Below, one piece after another: positions 33,655-40,684 of a DNA stretch of 40,684 nt. The position numbers were made by a program, and so were the translations under genes. Below the pieces are notes generated by a model. The model was not told the DNA's origin, ran no database searches, and was given only the letters and a program-made list of their open reading frames with translations. Origin of the DNA: Algoriphagus sp. (lineage in GTDB: Bacteria; Bacteroidota; Bacteroidia; Cytophagales; Cyclobacteriaceae); assembly GCF_029254265.1 (NCBI RefSeq), contig NZ_JAQWXX010000134.1, forward strand, positions 1 through 40,684. Reading direction: 5' to 3'. Every line of letters starts with the position of its first letter. The stretch's first letter is position 1.

Positions 33655-35052
33655 ATGAACCAACAAGCCACAGTAACTCCAAAAAAACTCACAATCGCAA
33701 TAGCTGGTGCGGGAGGGTATATCGGTCGCTGGTTTATTCATCGATTTAAGGATAAGTATAACATTGTTGCACTTAGCAGAAAGAAGTTAAAGTCCAATCC
33801 CAACCCTCAAGTAGAGTGGAGGCAGGTAGAGTTATACTCAATCTCAAGCACGATTGAAGCATTAAGAGGAGTCGACGTGGCGATTTATTTGGTGCATTCA
33901 ATGAATGCTTCTACCCGTTTAAATCAAGGGAGTTTTGAGGATACTGATTTGCTTTTGGCAGATAACTTTAGCCGGGCAGCTGCTATCAACGGTGTCAAAC
34001 AAATTATTTACTTAGGCGGACTTTTGCCTAAGGAACCCGAAGAAAAACTCTCAAGACATTTGAAGAGTAGATTGGAAGTGGAAATGACCTTAGGTTCCAG
34101 AAGTGCAAAACTAACGGCACTTAGAGCATCAATTATTGTAGGACCGGGAGGATCCTCCTTTGATATGATCAAAAATCTGGTAAGGAGACTTCCAGTGTTA
34201 ATGTGTCCCAAATGGACTGAATCCCTTACTCAGCCTATTTCTCTCAAGGACACTTTGGATATAATGGATACCTGTATCGGGAATCCCTCTGTTTATAATA
34301 AACCCATTGAAATCGGAAGTCCAGAGGTGATGTCTTATCGAAAAATGCTGGAGCGAACCGCCGAAGTGATGGGGAAAAAGCGATTGGTTTTTTCTGTGCC
34401 GGTTTTTTCATTGGGACTATCAAAATTTTGGGTGGGTTTATTTGGAGACAGTCCGCCACAGCTGGTTTCGCCTTTGGTCGAAAGTTTAAAACATACACTG
34501 ACTGTATCACCCGAATTGGCTTTTAAAGAAAAAGAAATTAGCTATCTGAGTTATGAAGAATCGGTTGATGAAGCTCTGAATTCCAAGGAGAGTCCCCAAA
34601 TGCCTACATTCTATGAGAAAAAGGGTGTAAAAAATACGGTCAGAAGTATTCAACGAATGCGGAATCAAAATGGGAATTCAGCTATTTGGGTTGCCAATAG
34701 ATACAACCTTTGGTTGCCCAGTTTTTTCAAATTCCTAATCAATGGTAAAAGGAATGAAAACGGAGATATCGGGTTCCACCTTTTGAACGGAAAAAAACCA
34801 ATGCTCCAGCTTACCATGATACCTGATCGAAGTGATGAGGATCGTCAGCTATTTTATATCACAGGAGGCTGGTTGGTTCGACGGTTTGACTACGGTTGGC
34901 TAGAGTTCAGAGGAGTATTGAACAATCGATACATGATTTCTGCCATTCATGAATTTGTTCCGAGATTACCTTGGTTTATTTATGTCAATACGCAAGCTAG
35001 GTTGCATCTTTGGGTAATGAATCGGTTCAATTCTTATTTAAAAAAGAAATGA
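33655..35052 (+). CDS. SDR/NmrA-like NAD(P)-binding protein with C-terminal DUF2867
   Basis: A 465-residue two-domain protein starting at ATG 33655. The N-terminal extended-SDR Rossmann fold has GAGGYIG at 18-24 and a chain of SDR-type features (VDVAIYLVHSM, NGVKQIIYLGGLLP, ALRASIIVGPGG). The C-terminal DUF2867 part (about 320-465) holds MLQLTMIPDRSDEDRQLFYITGGWLVRRF and FRGVLNNRYMISAIHEF. Such fusions are widely seen in bacteria and usually called NAD-dependent epimerase or SDR family oxidoreductase; their substrate is unknown. It lies 54 bases after the lipoprotein gene on the same strand and 49 bases before an aldo/keto reductase gene. No signal peptide. Confidence 0.88.
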   Translation: MNQQATVTPKKLTIAIAGAGGYIGRWFIHRFKDKYNIVALSRKKLKSNPNPQVEWRQVELYSISSTIEALRGVDVAIYLVHSMNASTRLNQGSFEDTDLLLADNFSRAAAINGVKQIIYLGGLLPKEPEEKLSRHLKSRLEVEMTLGSRSAKLTALRASIIVGPGGSSFDMIKNLVRRLPVLMCPKWTESLTQPISLKDTLDIMDTCIGNPSVYNKPIEIGSPEVMSYRKMLERTAEVMGKKRLVFSVPVFSLGLSKFWVGLFGDSPPQLVSPLVESLKHTLTVSPELAFKEKEISYLSYEESVDEALNSKESPQMPTFYEKKGVKNTVRSIQRMRNQNGNSAIWVANRYNLWLPSFFKFLINGKRNENGDIGFHLLNGKKPMLQLTMIPDRSDEDRQLFYITGGWLVRRFDYGWLEFRGVLNNRYMISAIHEFVPRLPWFIYVNTQARLHLWVMNRFNSYLKKK

Positions 35053-35101
35053 TTGATACATACTTATGTTTTGAAGCTTTACCTAAATAAACTTTACCAA
35101 A

Positions 35102-36052
35102 ATGAAACATTTAACATTTAAAAACGGAGATCAGATTCCAATCCTCGGATTGGGAACTTGGAAAAGTAACCCTGGAGAAGTTAGAAAAGCGATATTTTGG
35201 GCTATTGAGGCTGGATATAGACATATTGATTGTGCAGCAATCTATCAAAATGAAAAAGAAGTTGGTCAAGGGATCGCGGATGCAATTGAAGCAGGTCTTG
35301 TGAAGCGAAAAGATCTTTTTGTGACTTCCAAACTTTGGAACAGTGCCCACCGTCATGAAGATGTTTTGCCCGCAATTCAAAAAACGCTTTCAGATTTGAG
35401 ATTGGATTACCTTGATCTTTATTTAATTCATTGGCCTTTGGCATTTAAATCAGGAGTTTCCTTTGCCCAAAAAATAGAGGAATTCTACACCTACCATGAT
35501 GTGCCTCTAAGCCAAACTTGGGAAGCAATGCAGGATCTTAAAGTTAAAGGTTTAGCAAAGCATATCGGAGTCTCTAATTTCAATCAAAGTAAGTTGAAAG
35601 AAATTATGGGAATAGGAGGGCAGCATCCGGAAATGAACCAAGTGGAAATGCATCCATTTTTACCACAAGAAGGATTGGTTAATTTTTGTTTGGAGCATGG
35701 GATATTGATGACGGCTTATTCTCCATTGGGATCACCGGACTCTCGAAACGAAAAGCATGTCGAAGACCCAAAACTTTTGACTAACCCCATCGTGAAGGAA
35801 GTCGCTTCCAAGCACGGAATATCTGAAGGTCAAGTCCTCATCGCCTGGTCTATTGCCAGAGATATAGCTGTAATTCCAAAGTCGACCAATGAAGGAAGAA
35901 TTAAGGAAAATTTTGAAGCGTCAAAAATTCAGCTTGATGATCATGATATGATGGAACTTCGGGATATAGGCGTGAGCCATCGATTTGTAGACGGTACATT
36001 TTTTACCGGCACGAACAGTCCCTACAAATTATCTGATCTTTGGGATAGTTAA
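35102..36052 (+). CDS. Aldo/keto reductase
   Basis: A 316-residue NADPH-dependent reductase of the AKR1-like type. The catalytic tetrad sits at the classic numbering: D43, Y48 (HIDCAAIYQNEKEVG), K77 (FVTSKLWN) and H110 (LYLIHWPL). A C-terminal NADPH-binding segment AVIPKSTNEGRIKENFEA is intact. It would reduce aldehydes or ketones, possibly sugar aldehydes or methylglyoxal; substrate is not decided. It lies 49 bases after the SDR gene on the same strand. Its stop is inside the left arm of a strong two-way terminator. Confidence 0.93.
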   Translation: MKHLTFKNGDQIPILGLGTWKSNPGEVRKAIFWAIEAGYRHIDCAAIYQNEKEVGQGIADAIEAGLVKRKDLFVTSKLWNSAHRHEDVLPAIQKTLSDLRLDYLDLYLIHWPLAFKSGVSFAQKIEEFYTYHDVPLSQTWEAMQDLKVKGLAKHIGVSNFNQSKLKEIMGIGGQHPEMNQVEMHPFLPQEGLVNFCLEHGILMTAYSPLGSPDSRNEKHVEDPKLLTNPIVKEVASKHGISEGQVLIAWSIARDIAVIPKSTNEGRIKENFEASKIQLDDHDMMELRDIGVSHRFVDGTFFTGTNSPYKLSDLWDS

Positions 36053-36090
36053 AAAAATTGCTGTCGGAATGCTCCGACAGCAATTTTTTT
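36051..36090. terminator. Strong bidirectional intrinsic terminator
   Basis: A perfect 18-bp stem, AAAAAAATTGCTGTCGGA (36051-36068) with its complement 36073-36090, and a four-base loop ATGC. A and T runs flank it, so it ends both the aldo/keto reductase gene and the convergent TrpF-like gene, whose stop codon overlaps the right arm. Confidence 0.93.
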
Positions 36091-36709
36091 ATTCCTCGAC
36101 TTCTAAAGCTTCCAAGATATCAGCCAATTCGTTGAAATCCTTTAGGCCAGGTTTTATTTCATCTCCTCCAGTTAAAGCTATTCCTTTTAGATTCAATTCT
36201 TTTACTAGCTTATTGACATTTTTTGCAGAAATGTCAGTTCCTAAAATGACTTTGCAGTAAGTGCTTAATTTTTTCACAGCTTCTAGATCATCTTGGCTCA
36301 AATGAAGATCTTTTGAAGTGACATGAAAAATAATTCCTGATTCAGAAAGCTTCTCCGCAACATCCTCTTCCATTCGATAGACTTCTTCCAAATTCATTTT
36401 GTAGATTAATCTAAATCCTTTTCCTTCGAAGGAAATCAAAGGGTCTAATCTATCACGTTCTATCCATTTGATTTCCGGATATTCTTTGAGTGTTTCAAGA
36501 ATCTGAGATTCAGTATAGGTTTCAAATTCTCCAACAAATTCAACTCCTGAAATCCAGCCTGTTATTTCCTTGAATTGGGTAGGACTTACATATCGATCGG
36601 CATCTTTCTCTAAGGAAAAACCTAATAAGTCTACATACATCCCTGCACAATATCTTGCATCACTGAGATTGGTAATTCCGCTGATTTTTACAAAAGTACT
36701 TAAAGCCAT
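36089..36709 (-). CDS. TrpF-like TIM-barrel protein without the catalytic residues
   Basis: A 206-residue protein aligning by eye with phosphoribosylanthranilate isomerase (TrpF). Family traces are MALSTFVKISGITNLSDARY at the start (TrpF: KICGIT), LGFSLEKDADRYVSPTQF (TrpF: RYVSP) and a C-terminal GIALTGGDEIKPGLKDFNEL resembling the phosphate-binding region. The catalytic Cys is Ser (S10), the general-acid Asp is replaced by His (IIFHVTS), and the GGTG loop that follows in TrpF is missing. It is therefore unlikely to make carboxyphenylaminodeoxyribulose phosphate. No other trp genes are near. A -7-like box lies 23 bases before its start. Confidence 0.75.
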   Translation of the reverse strand: MALSTFVKISGITNLSDARYCAGMYVDLLGFSLEKDADRYVSPTQFKEITGWISGVEFVGEFETYTESQILETLKEYPEIKWIERDRLDPLISFEGKGFRLIYKMNLEEVYRMEEDVAEKLSESGIIFHVTSKDLHLSQDDLEAVKKLSTYCKVILGTDISAKNVNKLVKELNLKGIALTGGDEIKPGLKDFNELADILEALEVEE

Positions 36710-36731
36710 GGGTTCTTAATTTTTAGAGATA

Positions 36732-36739
36732 CGAAGGTA
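36732..36739 (-). promoter_or_regulatory. Possible -7 promoter box of the TrpF-like gene
   Basis: TACCTTCG on the minus strand differs from TAnnTTTG at one base and lies 23 bases before the ATG. No -33 box was confirmed. Confidence 0.35.
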
Positions 36740-36815
36740 GCCAAGATGATTTAATAGAAAAAAGTGAAAGCACTATATCAATTATCAGTCAAAAGATTTA
36801 TTAATCAAAAACTAG

Positions 36816-36836
36816 TATTTTTGGGCATATTATAGA
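36816..36836 (+). promoter_or_regulatory. -7 promoter box and leader of the lipoprotein/subtilase unit
   Basis: TATTTTTG at 36816-36823 matches TAnnTTTG exactly. The 21 bases to 36836 agree with 2461-2481 in 20 positions. The ATG is four bases after this block. No TTTG at the -33 position is visible. Confidence 0.55.
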
Positions 36837-36839
36837 TTT

Positions 36840-37529
36840 ATGAGAAAGCATTTGGGCTTTATTTCATTGGTTGCTCTTATCTTTTTTTCTTCTTGTGAAC
36901 GAGAAGTAGAAGAATCCATTATTGAGATTGGATTTGATTTTCAACCCTTGGGAGTTGGTAATTTTTGGATCTATGAAGTAGATCAGACAACTTATTTTGG
37001 GGAGAATGATTCTGAGCAGGAACTTTTCTTTTACCGCGATCATATCAGAACTTTTTACCTGAATGAGGCAAAGGAGCAGGTTTTTATAGTGGAGCGTTTA
37101 AAATCCAGTGATAAACAAACTTGGGTGTTAGAAAAAGAGTATACCCTTATTCTAAGGGATTTTACGCTAATCAAGACTGTGGATAATCAACCGCTGGTAT
37201 CCTTTGTTTTTCCACCCAAAATTGGGAGAGTTTGGAATGGTAATATTTACAGAAATGATATTAGAGATGACTTTGAGATAGATTCAGTGCAAAATGGACC
37301 CGCTAATGGGATAGATTTTGAAATTGGATATAGGGTTCTGCAGGAAAAAAGTGATGATAAAATCACATTCAGAGATATACGCTATGAGTACTATGGAAAA
37401 GGAATTGGCATGACAGAATATTTCGCTGAAGTTTTAACATATTGCTCCAGAAATGATTGTCTTGGAGATGAAATAATTGATTCTGGATCTAAAATCCAGA
37501 TGAATCTGATTGAATATGGCAATGATTAA
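36840..37529 (+). CDS. Lipoprotein of unknown function, cotranscribed with subtilase
   Basis: A 229-residue lipoprotein with the lipobox FFSSC (acylated C19), so it is envelope-anchored. The mature protein is beta-rich, with FQPLGVGNFWIYEVDQTTYF near the start, a type of segment common in Bacteroidota lipoproteins, and VFPPKIGRVWNGN and DIRYEYYGKGIGMTEYF later. Two Cys near the end (YCSRNDC) may form a disulfide. I do not know its function. Its stop overlaps the start of the subtilase gene by eight bases, so the two are translationally linked and the lipoprotein may help secretion, inhibition or anchoring of the protease; this is inference. Confidence 0.82.
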   Translation: MRKHLGFISLVALIFFSSCEREVEESIIEIGFDFQPLGVGNFWIYEVDQTTYFGENDSEQELFFYRDHIRTFYLNEAKEQVFIVERLKSSDKQTWVLEKEYTLILRDFTLIKTVDNQPLVSFVFPPKIGRVWNGNIYRNDIRDDFEIDSVQNGPANGIDFEIGYRVLQEKSDDKITFRDIRYEYYGKGIGMTEYFAEVLTYCSRNDCLGDEIIDSGSKIQMNLIEYGND

Positions 37530-39180
37530 GCGAGCATTATTTTTACTGTTTTTTTGTAGTCTTGGGCTTAATTTATTTGCTCAGGATAGGTATGCTGTAT
37601 TTTACAAATTTAAACCGCAGACAAGTCTTTCCTTGGAAAGACCCGATGAGTTTTTGTCTCAAAAAGCATTAACGAGAAGAGCTAAAGAGGGAGTGCAGGC
37701 AGATAGTTTGGATTTACCTGTAGCTAAAAAATACGAGGATCAGATATCGGAGCTCTCAAATTACATATTATACTCCAGCAAATGGTTTAATGCGACTATT
37801 GCAGTCACTGATGAGACTGGAGCGATCGAGATGGCAAGTTTGCCATTTGTGGAAAAAGTAGAGCTAGTGGGAAGAGGTTTCATTCCAAGTCCAAATGCTC
37901 GGATTGAAAAAAAACCTTCTATCTCGGTCCGTAATAAGTTTTATCCACCAAGTGGAGAGAATAAGCGTAGTCTTGCTTCACAGGAAAATCCCTATGATTT
38001 TCAGAATGAACTTTTGGGAATCAATCAAATGCTGGAAGAAGGCTACAGCGGCGAAGGAATAACAATAGCTGTTTTTGATGCTGGTTTTCCTGGTGCCAAT
38101 ACTTCCTCAGCATTGACACATTTGGAGACCAATAATCAGATTCTTGCTAAGAGAGATTTCGTAAGACCTTGGAATACTAACGTATATCAGGACAACCAAC
38201 ACGGGACTAATGTACTTTCTCTTATTGCCTCCAAGGATCCGAACGTACTTATAGCAGGTGCTCCGGATGCAGATTATATTCTGGTCATGACCGAAGAAGT
38301 AGCAACAGAATATCGTGTGGAGGAATATAATTGGGTAAGAGGTGCCGAGTTTGCTGACAGTCTTGGAGTAGATATAATTTCCAGTTCTGTAGGTTATTGG
38401 GATTTTGACGATGCTTCTATGAATTATACTGTAGCAGATTTGGATGGTGAAACTACTGTGATAACCAAGGGTGCTACAATCGCTGCTTCAAAAGGAATAT
38501 TGGTAATAAACAGTTCTGGGAATTATGGATCCGGAGAATCTTCATTAGTAGCTCCTGCGGATGCTCGAGGAATATTAGCTATTGGAGCCGTAAATAAGGA
38601 TCTTTCTGTTTCAGCTTTCAGCTCTCGAGGACCTACGGGGGATGGGAGAATCAAGCCTGATTTGGTAACCTTTGGAAATGGGGTGGCATTAGTCCGTTTC
38701 AACGGAAGTGTAGGCTTTGCAAACGGAACTTCGTTTTCAGCCCCTCAAATTACAGCATTAGCAGCCGGACTTTGGCAGGCTGAACCTGAGTGGACTAAAG
38801 ACGAATTGATTGAGAGATTATTGGAGAGTGGAACCCAAGCTGATAATCCAGATAATTTAATCGGTTTTGGGATTCCAAATTTTCGGGATGCACTATATGG
38901 AGAAATCCTTTCAGTCGAAGAAAATCGAGAAGAAATTCTCTGGAAAGTCTATCCAAATCCATTGGTAAGTAATCAGCTTCAGATTTTCTTTGGTACAAGT
39001 ACATCCAGTGAATTCACTCTGCTTGATATGAATGGTCGTCCATTGATAAAGTCTAATTTAAACCGATACAGTGTAAAGGATCCTTATCAAATTACACTTG
39101 AAGGTATTAAGCAAGGAATTTATTTGATTCAAATGCAGGATGGTCAGCAAATCAAACATGCCAAGCTTTTTCGTCAGTAA
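37522..39180 (+). CDS. Subtilisin-like S8 protease with T9SS sorting tail
   Basis: A 552-residue secreted protease counted from ATG 37522 (MIKRALFLLFFCSLGLNLFAQ); an ATG at 37516 is also possible. It has a signal peptide, a prodomain-like region (about 22-155), then the S8 domain with D186 (IAVFDAGFPG), H227 (DNQHGTNVLS) and S404 (NGTSFSAPQ); NSSGNYG holds the oxyanion Asn. The last 80 residues have WKVYPNPL... and ...GIYLIQMQDGQQIKHAKLFRQ, the type A C-terminal signal for the type IX secretion system. It is thus secreted across the outer membrane, where it would digest protein. The gene overlaps the lipoprotein gene before it. Confidence 0.95.
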   Translation: MIKRALFLLFFCSLGLNLFAQDRYAVFYKFKPQTSLSLERPDEFLSQKALTRRAKEGVQADSLDLPVAKKYEDQISELSNYILYSSKWFNATIAVTDETGAIEMASLPFVEKVELVGRGFIPSPNARIEKKPSISVRNKFYPPSGENKRSLASQENPYDFQNELLGINQMLEEGYSGEGITIAVFDAGFPGANTSSALTHLETNNQILAKRDFVRPWNTNVYQDNQHGTNVLSLIASKDPNVLIAGAPDADYILVMTEEVATEYRVEEYNWVRGAEFADSLGVDIISSSVGYWDFDDASMNYTVADLDGETTVITKGATIAASKGILVINSSGNYGSGESSLVAPADARGILAIGAVNKDLSVSAFSSRGPTGDGRIKPDLVTFGNGVALVRFNGSVGFANGTSFSAPQITALAAGLWQAEPEWTKDELIERLLESGTQADNPDNLIGFGIPNFRDALYGEILSVEENREEILWKVYPNPLVSNQLQIFFGTSTSSEFTLLDMNGRPLIKSNLNRYSVKDPYQITLEGIKQGIYLIQMQDGQQIKHAKLFRQ

Positions 39181-39216
39181 TTTAATTACCTAATTTTATT
39201 TAATCCATAATTCACC

Positions 39217-39879
39217 ATGTATCCATCGATTGCTCCTTCTATTTTAGCTGCCGATTTTGCCAATTTACAGTCTGAAGTAAAAATGCTAAATGACTCCAAA
39301 GCAGACTTTATTCATGTGGATATCATGGACGGAGTATTTGTGCCAAATATTTCTTTTGGAATTCCAGTCACTGAGGCAATTTACAAACATGCACAAAAGC
39401 TATTGGACGTTCACTTGATGATTGTGGACCCGGATAAGTATTTGGAGGCATTTCGAAATGCAGGAGCAGAAGTGATCTCAGTTCATTATGAGGCTTGTCC
39501 ACATCTACATCGTACCCTTCAAGCTATCCATCAACTTGGTGCAAAGGCTGGTGTAGCAATCAATCCCCACACGCCTATTGAATTGCTCAGCGAAGTAATT
39601 TCAAATATCGACGTGGTTTGTGTGATGTCGGTAAACCCTGGATTTGGGGGACAAAAATTTATAGAAAATACATATTCTAAAATCGATCGTCTTAAGGAAT
39701 TGATACTTTCAAAAAATTCGAAAGCACAAATCGAAATCGATGGTGGAGTGAATGCTCAAAACGCCCCAAAATTGATCGAACGAGGAGCAGATATTTTAGT
39801 AGCTGGCAGCTTTGTTTTTAATTCAGATGATCCTATTAAAACAATTGCAGATCTGAAGGCAATCAGGATAAAAGACTAA
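39217..39879 (+). CDS. rpe: Ribulose-phosphate 3-epimerase
   Basis: A 220-residue TIM-barrel enzyme of the pentose phosphate pathway, converting ribulose 5-phosphate and xylulose 5-phosphate. All family motifs are present: APSILAADFANL at 6-17, HVDIMDGVFVPNISFG at about 31-46 with the metal-binding His and Asp, LDVHLMIVDP at about 63-72, VMSVNPGFGGQKFI around 136-149 and EIDGGVN around 172-178. The length is standard. The start ATG fits MYPSIAPSILAADF. It lies 36 bases after the subtilase gene on the same strand and ends before a terminator. Confidence 0.97.
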   Translation: MYPSIAPSILAADFANLQSEVKMLNDSKADFIHVDIMDGVFVPNISFGIPVTEAIYKHAQKLLDVHLMIVDPDKYLEAFRNAGAEVISVHYEACPHLHRTLQAIHQLGAKAGVAINPHTPIELLSEVISNIDVVCVMSVNPGFGGQKFIENTYSKIDRLKELILSKNSKAQIEIDGGVNAQNAPKLIERGADILVAGSFVFNSDDPIKTIADLKAIRIKD

Positions 39880-39912
39880 TATCTGTTGCCATTTATCATA
39901 AATTAACTTAAT

Positions 39913-39953
39913 AACCCCGAAGAATCCTTGATTTTTCGGGGTTTGATTTTTTT
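39913..39953 (+). terminator. Intrinsic terminator after rpe
   Basis: AACCCCGAA (39913-39921) and TTCGGGGTT (39935-39943) form a nine-pair stem with a 13-base loop, followed by a T-rich tract (GATTTTTTT). Confidence 0.9.
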
Positions 39954-39988
39954 ATTGCAAATTGATAATCAACTATTAACAGAAGAAT

Positions 39989-40480
39989 ATGAAAAAATTG
40001 ATGCTTTTGGGAATGTTTTTTTCCATGATGGGATTGGCAGCTTATGCGCAAGATGAAGCGGTAACGGATGAAGAACTTGCAAAGTTTGCGAACGTGGAAG
40101 TCATGACATCTAATTATGTGGATGCAAAAACAGAGGAATTAAGAAATATGATCCTTAATAATGAAAATATTGATGGAGGCGCTCGATATAATGAGATCAA
40201 AGCTGCTTGGGGAGATGAAGCAAAAATGACCGAAGCAAATATTACTGACGCTGAAAAAGCTGCATATCAAGCAGTACAGGATTTTCAGAATTCCCTTCAG
40301 GAAAGTGTCAAAGAATATAAAACTGAGCTAATCATGGATGATACGATTCTTGGCGCTGGTACTTATAATAAAGTAAATGGTGCAATCAAGGAAGATCCTG
40401 CACTTAAAGCAAAGCTTGATGCAATGATTGAGGCTCAAAAAGCCAAAGAATCTGCTGAGAAAGCTGAAGACGGAAAGTAA
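39989..40480 (+). CDS. Small exported helical protein (DUF4168-like)
   Basis: A 163-residue exported protein with a signal peptide (MKKLMLLGMFFSMMGLAAYA, cut near A20). The mature part is acidic and helical: VTDEELAKFANVEVMTSNYVDAK, ARYNEIKAAWGDEAKM, then a long helix with FQNSLQESVKEYKTELI and a Lys/Glu-rich tail (AMIEAQKAKESAEKAEDGK). The start of the mature protein resembles DUF4168 proteins (DEELxKFA), but the match is only partial. No Cys is present. Its function is unknown. It stands between two terminators, so it is a single-gene transcript. Confidence 0.75.
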   Translation: MKKLMLLGMFFSMMGLAAYAQDEAVTDEELAKFANVEVMTSNYVDAKTEELRNMILNNENIDGGARYNEIKAAWGDEAKMTEANITDAEKAAYQAVQDFQNSLQESVKEYKTELIMDDTILGAGTYNKVNGAIKEDPALKAKLDAMIEAQKAKESAEKAEDGK

Positions 40481-40501
40481 TCTCAAATTGAATTTTATAT
40501 G

Positions 40502-40529
40502 AAAGCCTCCTATTCGGGAGGCTTTTTTT
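40502..40529 (+). terminator. Intrinsic terminator after the small exported protein gene
   Basis: AAAGCCTCC (40502-40510) and GGAGGCTTT (40517-40525) form a nine-pair stem with loop TATTCG, followed by a T run to 40529. Confidence 0.93.
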
Positions 40530-40599
40530 ATATTTACACACCAAAACATTTTACTGCTTCGTTAGAAAAATATGTATATCCGCAATCTTGCCAGTATGA

Positions 40600-40684
40600 T
40601 TAAATCGAAGCAATGATGAGTCTGTCAAAGAGTTTTTGACCGAAGTATCTTCTGTTGAGCTTGTAACAAAACTCGTCTAGGTAA
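40600..40684 (-). CDS. IS1595-family transposase, C-terminal end only (cut by window edge)
   Basis: Reading the minus strand from 40683 gives YLDEFCYKLNRRYFGQKLFD followed by RLIIASI and a TAA stop at 40600-40602. The run YLDEFxYxxNRR...FDRLI is the C-terminal end of ISXO2-like/IS1595-family DDE transposases. Only 27 codons lie inside the window; the rest is to the right, so an intact element cannot be judged. The element's end should lie between 40530 and 40599; TGCGGATATACATATTTT in that stretch (minus strand) is a candidate terminal repeat, not proven. Confidence 0.75.
   Translation of the reverse strand, partial: YLDEFCYKLNRRYFGQKLFDRLIIASI

Noticed and set aside
40600..40684. Chance reading frame rather than a transposase
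   Set aside because: The YLDEFxYxxNRR...FDRLI pattern is specific enough to keep it as an IS1595 fragment.
1..40684. CRISPR array, toxin-antitoxin pair, restriction system or prophage
   Set aside because: No repeated spacers, toxin or antitoxin motifs, restriction-modification pairs or phage structural genes were seen.

Overview
The window looks like chromosomal DNA from a Bacteroidota bacterium, most likely order Cytophagales and close to Cyclobacteriaceae/Algoriphagus. Supporting signs are an AT-rich sequence, weak or absent Shine-Dalgarno sites, promoter boxes of the Bacteroidota type (TAnnTTTG), many lipoproteins, a subtilase with a type IX secretion C-terminal tail, a GIN-domain (DUF2807) lipoprotein, DUF4136 and DUF6807 proteins, and a Tat-exported Gfo/Idh/MocA oxidoreductase. 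The genus is an inference. No rRNA, tRNA, CRISPR array or complete mobile element was seen.

Layout. 1-2400 holds a strong hairpin and a leftward set of small genes: a polyacidic 62-residue protein, an unknown conserved protein, a lone response regulator, a DUF962/Mpo1-like membrane protein and a DUF4136 lipoprotein. 2460-7160 holds housekeeping and redox genes: dCMP deaminase, murB, an AstE-like metallohydrolase and the ergothioneine pair egtB-egtD, closed by a two-way terminator. 7200-13770 holds a phosphohexomutase and two tandem exported GH2 glycosidases. 13760-17515 is leftward: a DUF502 membrane protein, hppD, a PlsC-like acyltransferase and a BASS-family transporter. 17516-22000 holds a cysteine-rich lipoprotein, an aldose-1-epimerase-like protein, a GIN-domain lipoprotein and an exported amidase. 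21847-26150 holds a deiminase-like hydrolase overlapping an APC antiporter gene, a divergent Rieske oxygenase, a small unknown protein and a methyltransferase. 26200-28860 holds a serine hydrolase and a FAD amine-oxidase-like protein. 28870-33600 is a sugar-modification island: ThuA, DUF6807, a Tat-type Gfo/Idh/MocA oxidoreductase and a lipoprotein Gfo/Idh-like protein. 33655-36050 holds an SDR/NmrA protein and an aldo/keto reductase. 36089-40480 holds a TrpF-like protein lacking the catalytic residues, a lipoprotein overlapping a T9SS subtilase gene, rpe and a small exported protein. The right edge cuts an IS1595-type transposase gene.

How the genes work together. The clearest pathway is ergothioneine synthesis: EgtD trimethylates histidine to hercynine and EgtB adds sulfur. 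The ThuA/DUF6807/Gfo-Idh island fits envelope oxidation and processing of a glycoside through 3-keto sugars, by analogy with ThuA/ThuB; the substrate is unknown. The GH2 pair would release sugars outside the cytoplasm, with the mutase, epimerase and rpe serving central sugar flow. The deiminase-like hydrolase, antiporter and CntA-like Rieske oxygenase suggest use of guanidino or quaternary-ammonium compounds, but this is inferred from family and position only.

No clearly new multi-gene defence or mobile system was found. The most unusual items are the TrpF-like pseudoenzyme, the periplasmic sugar-oxidation island, the polyacidic small protein, the Rieske/APC divergent pair with TTG starts, and a promoter-leader element shared by two distant genes.
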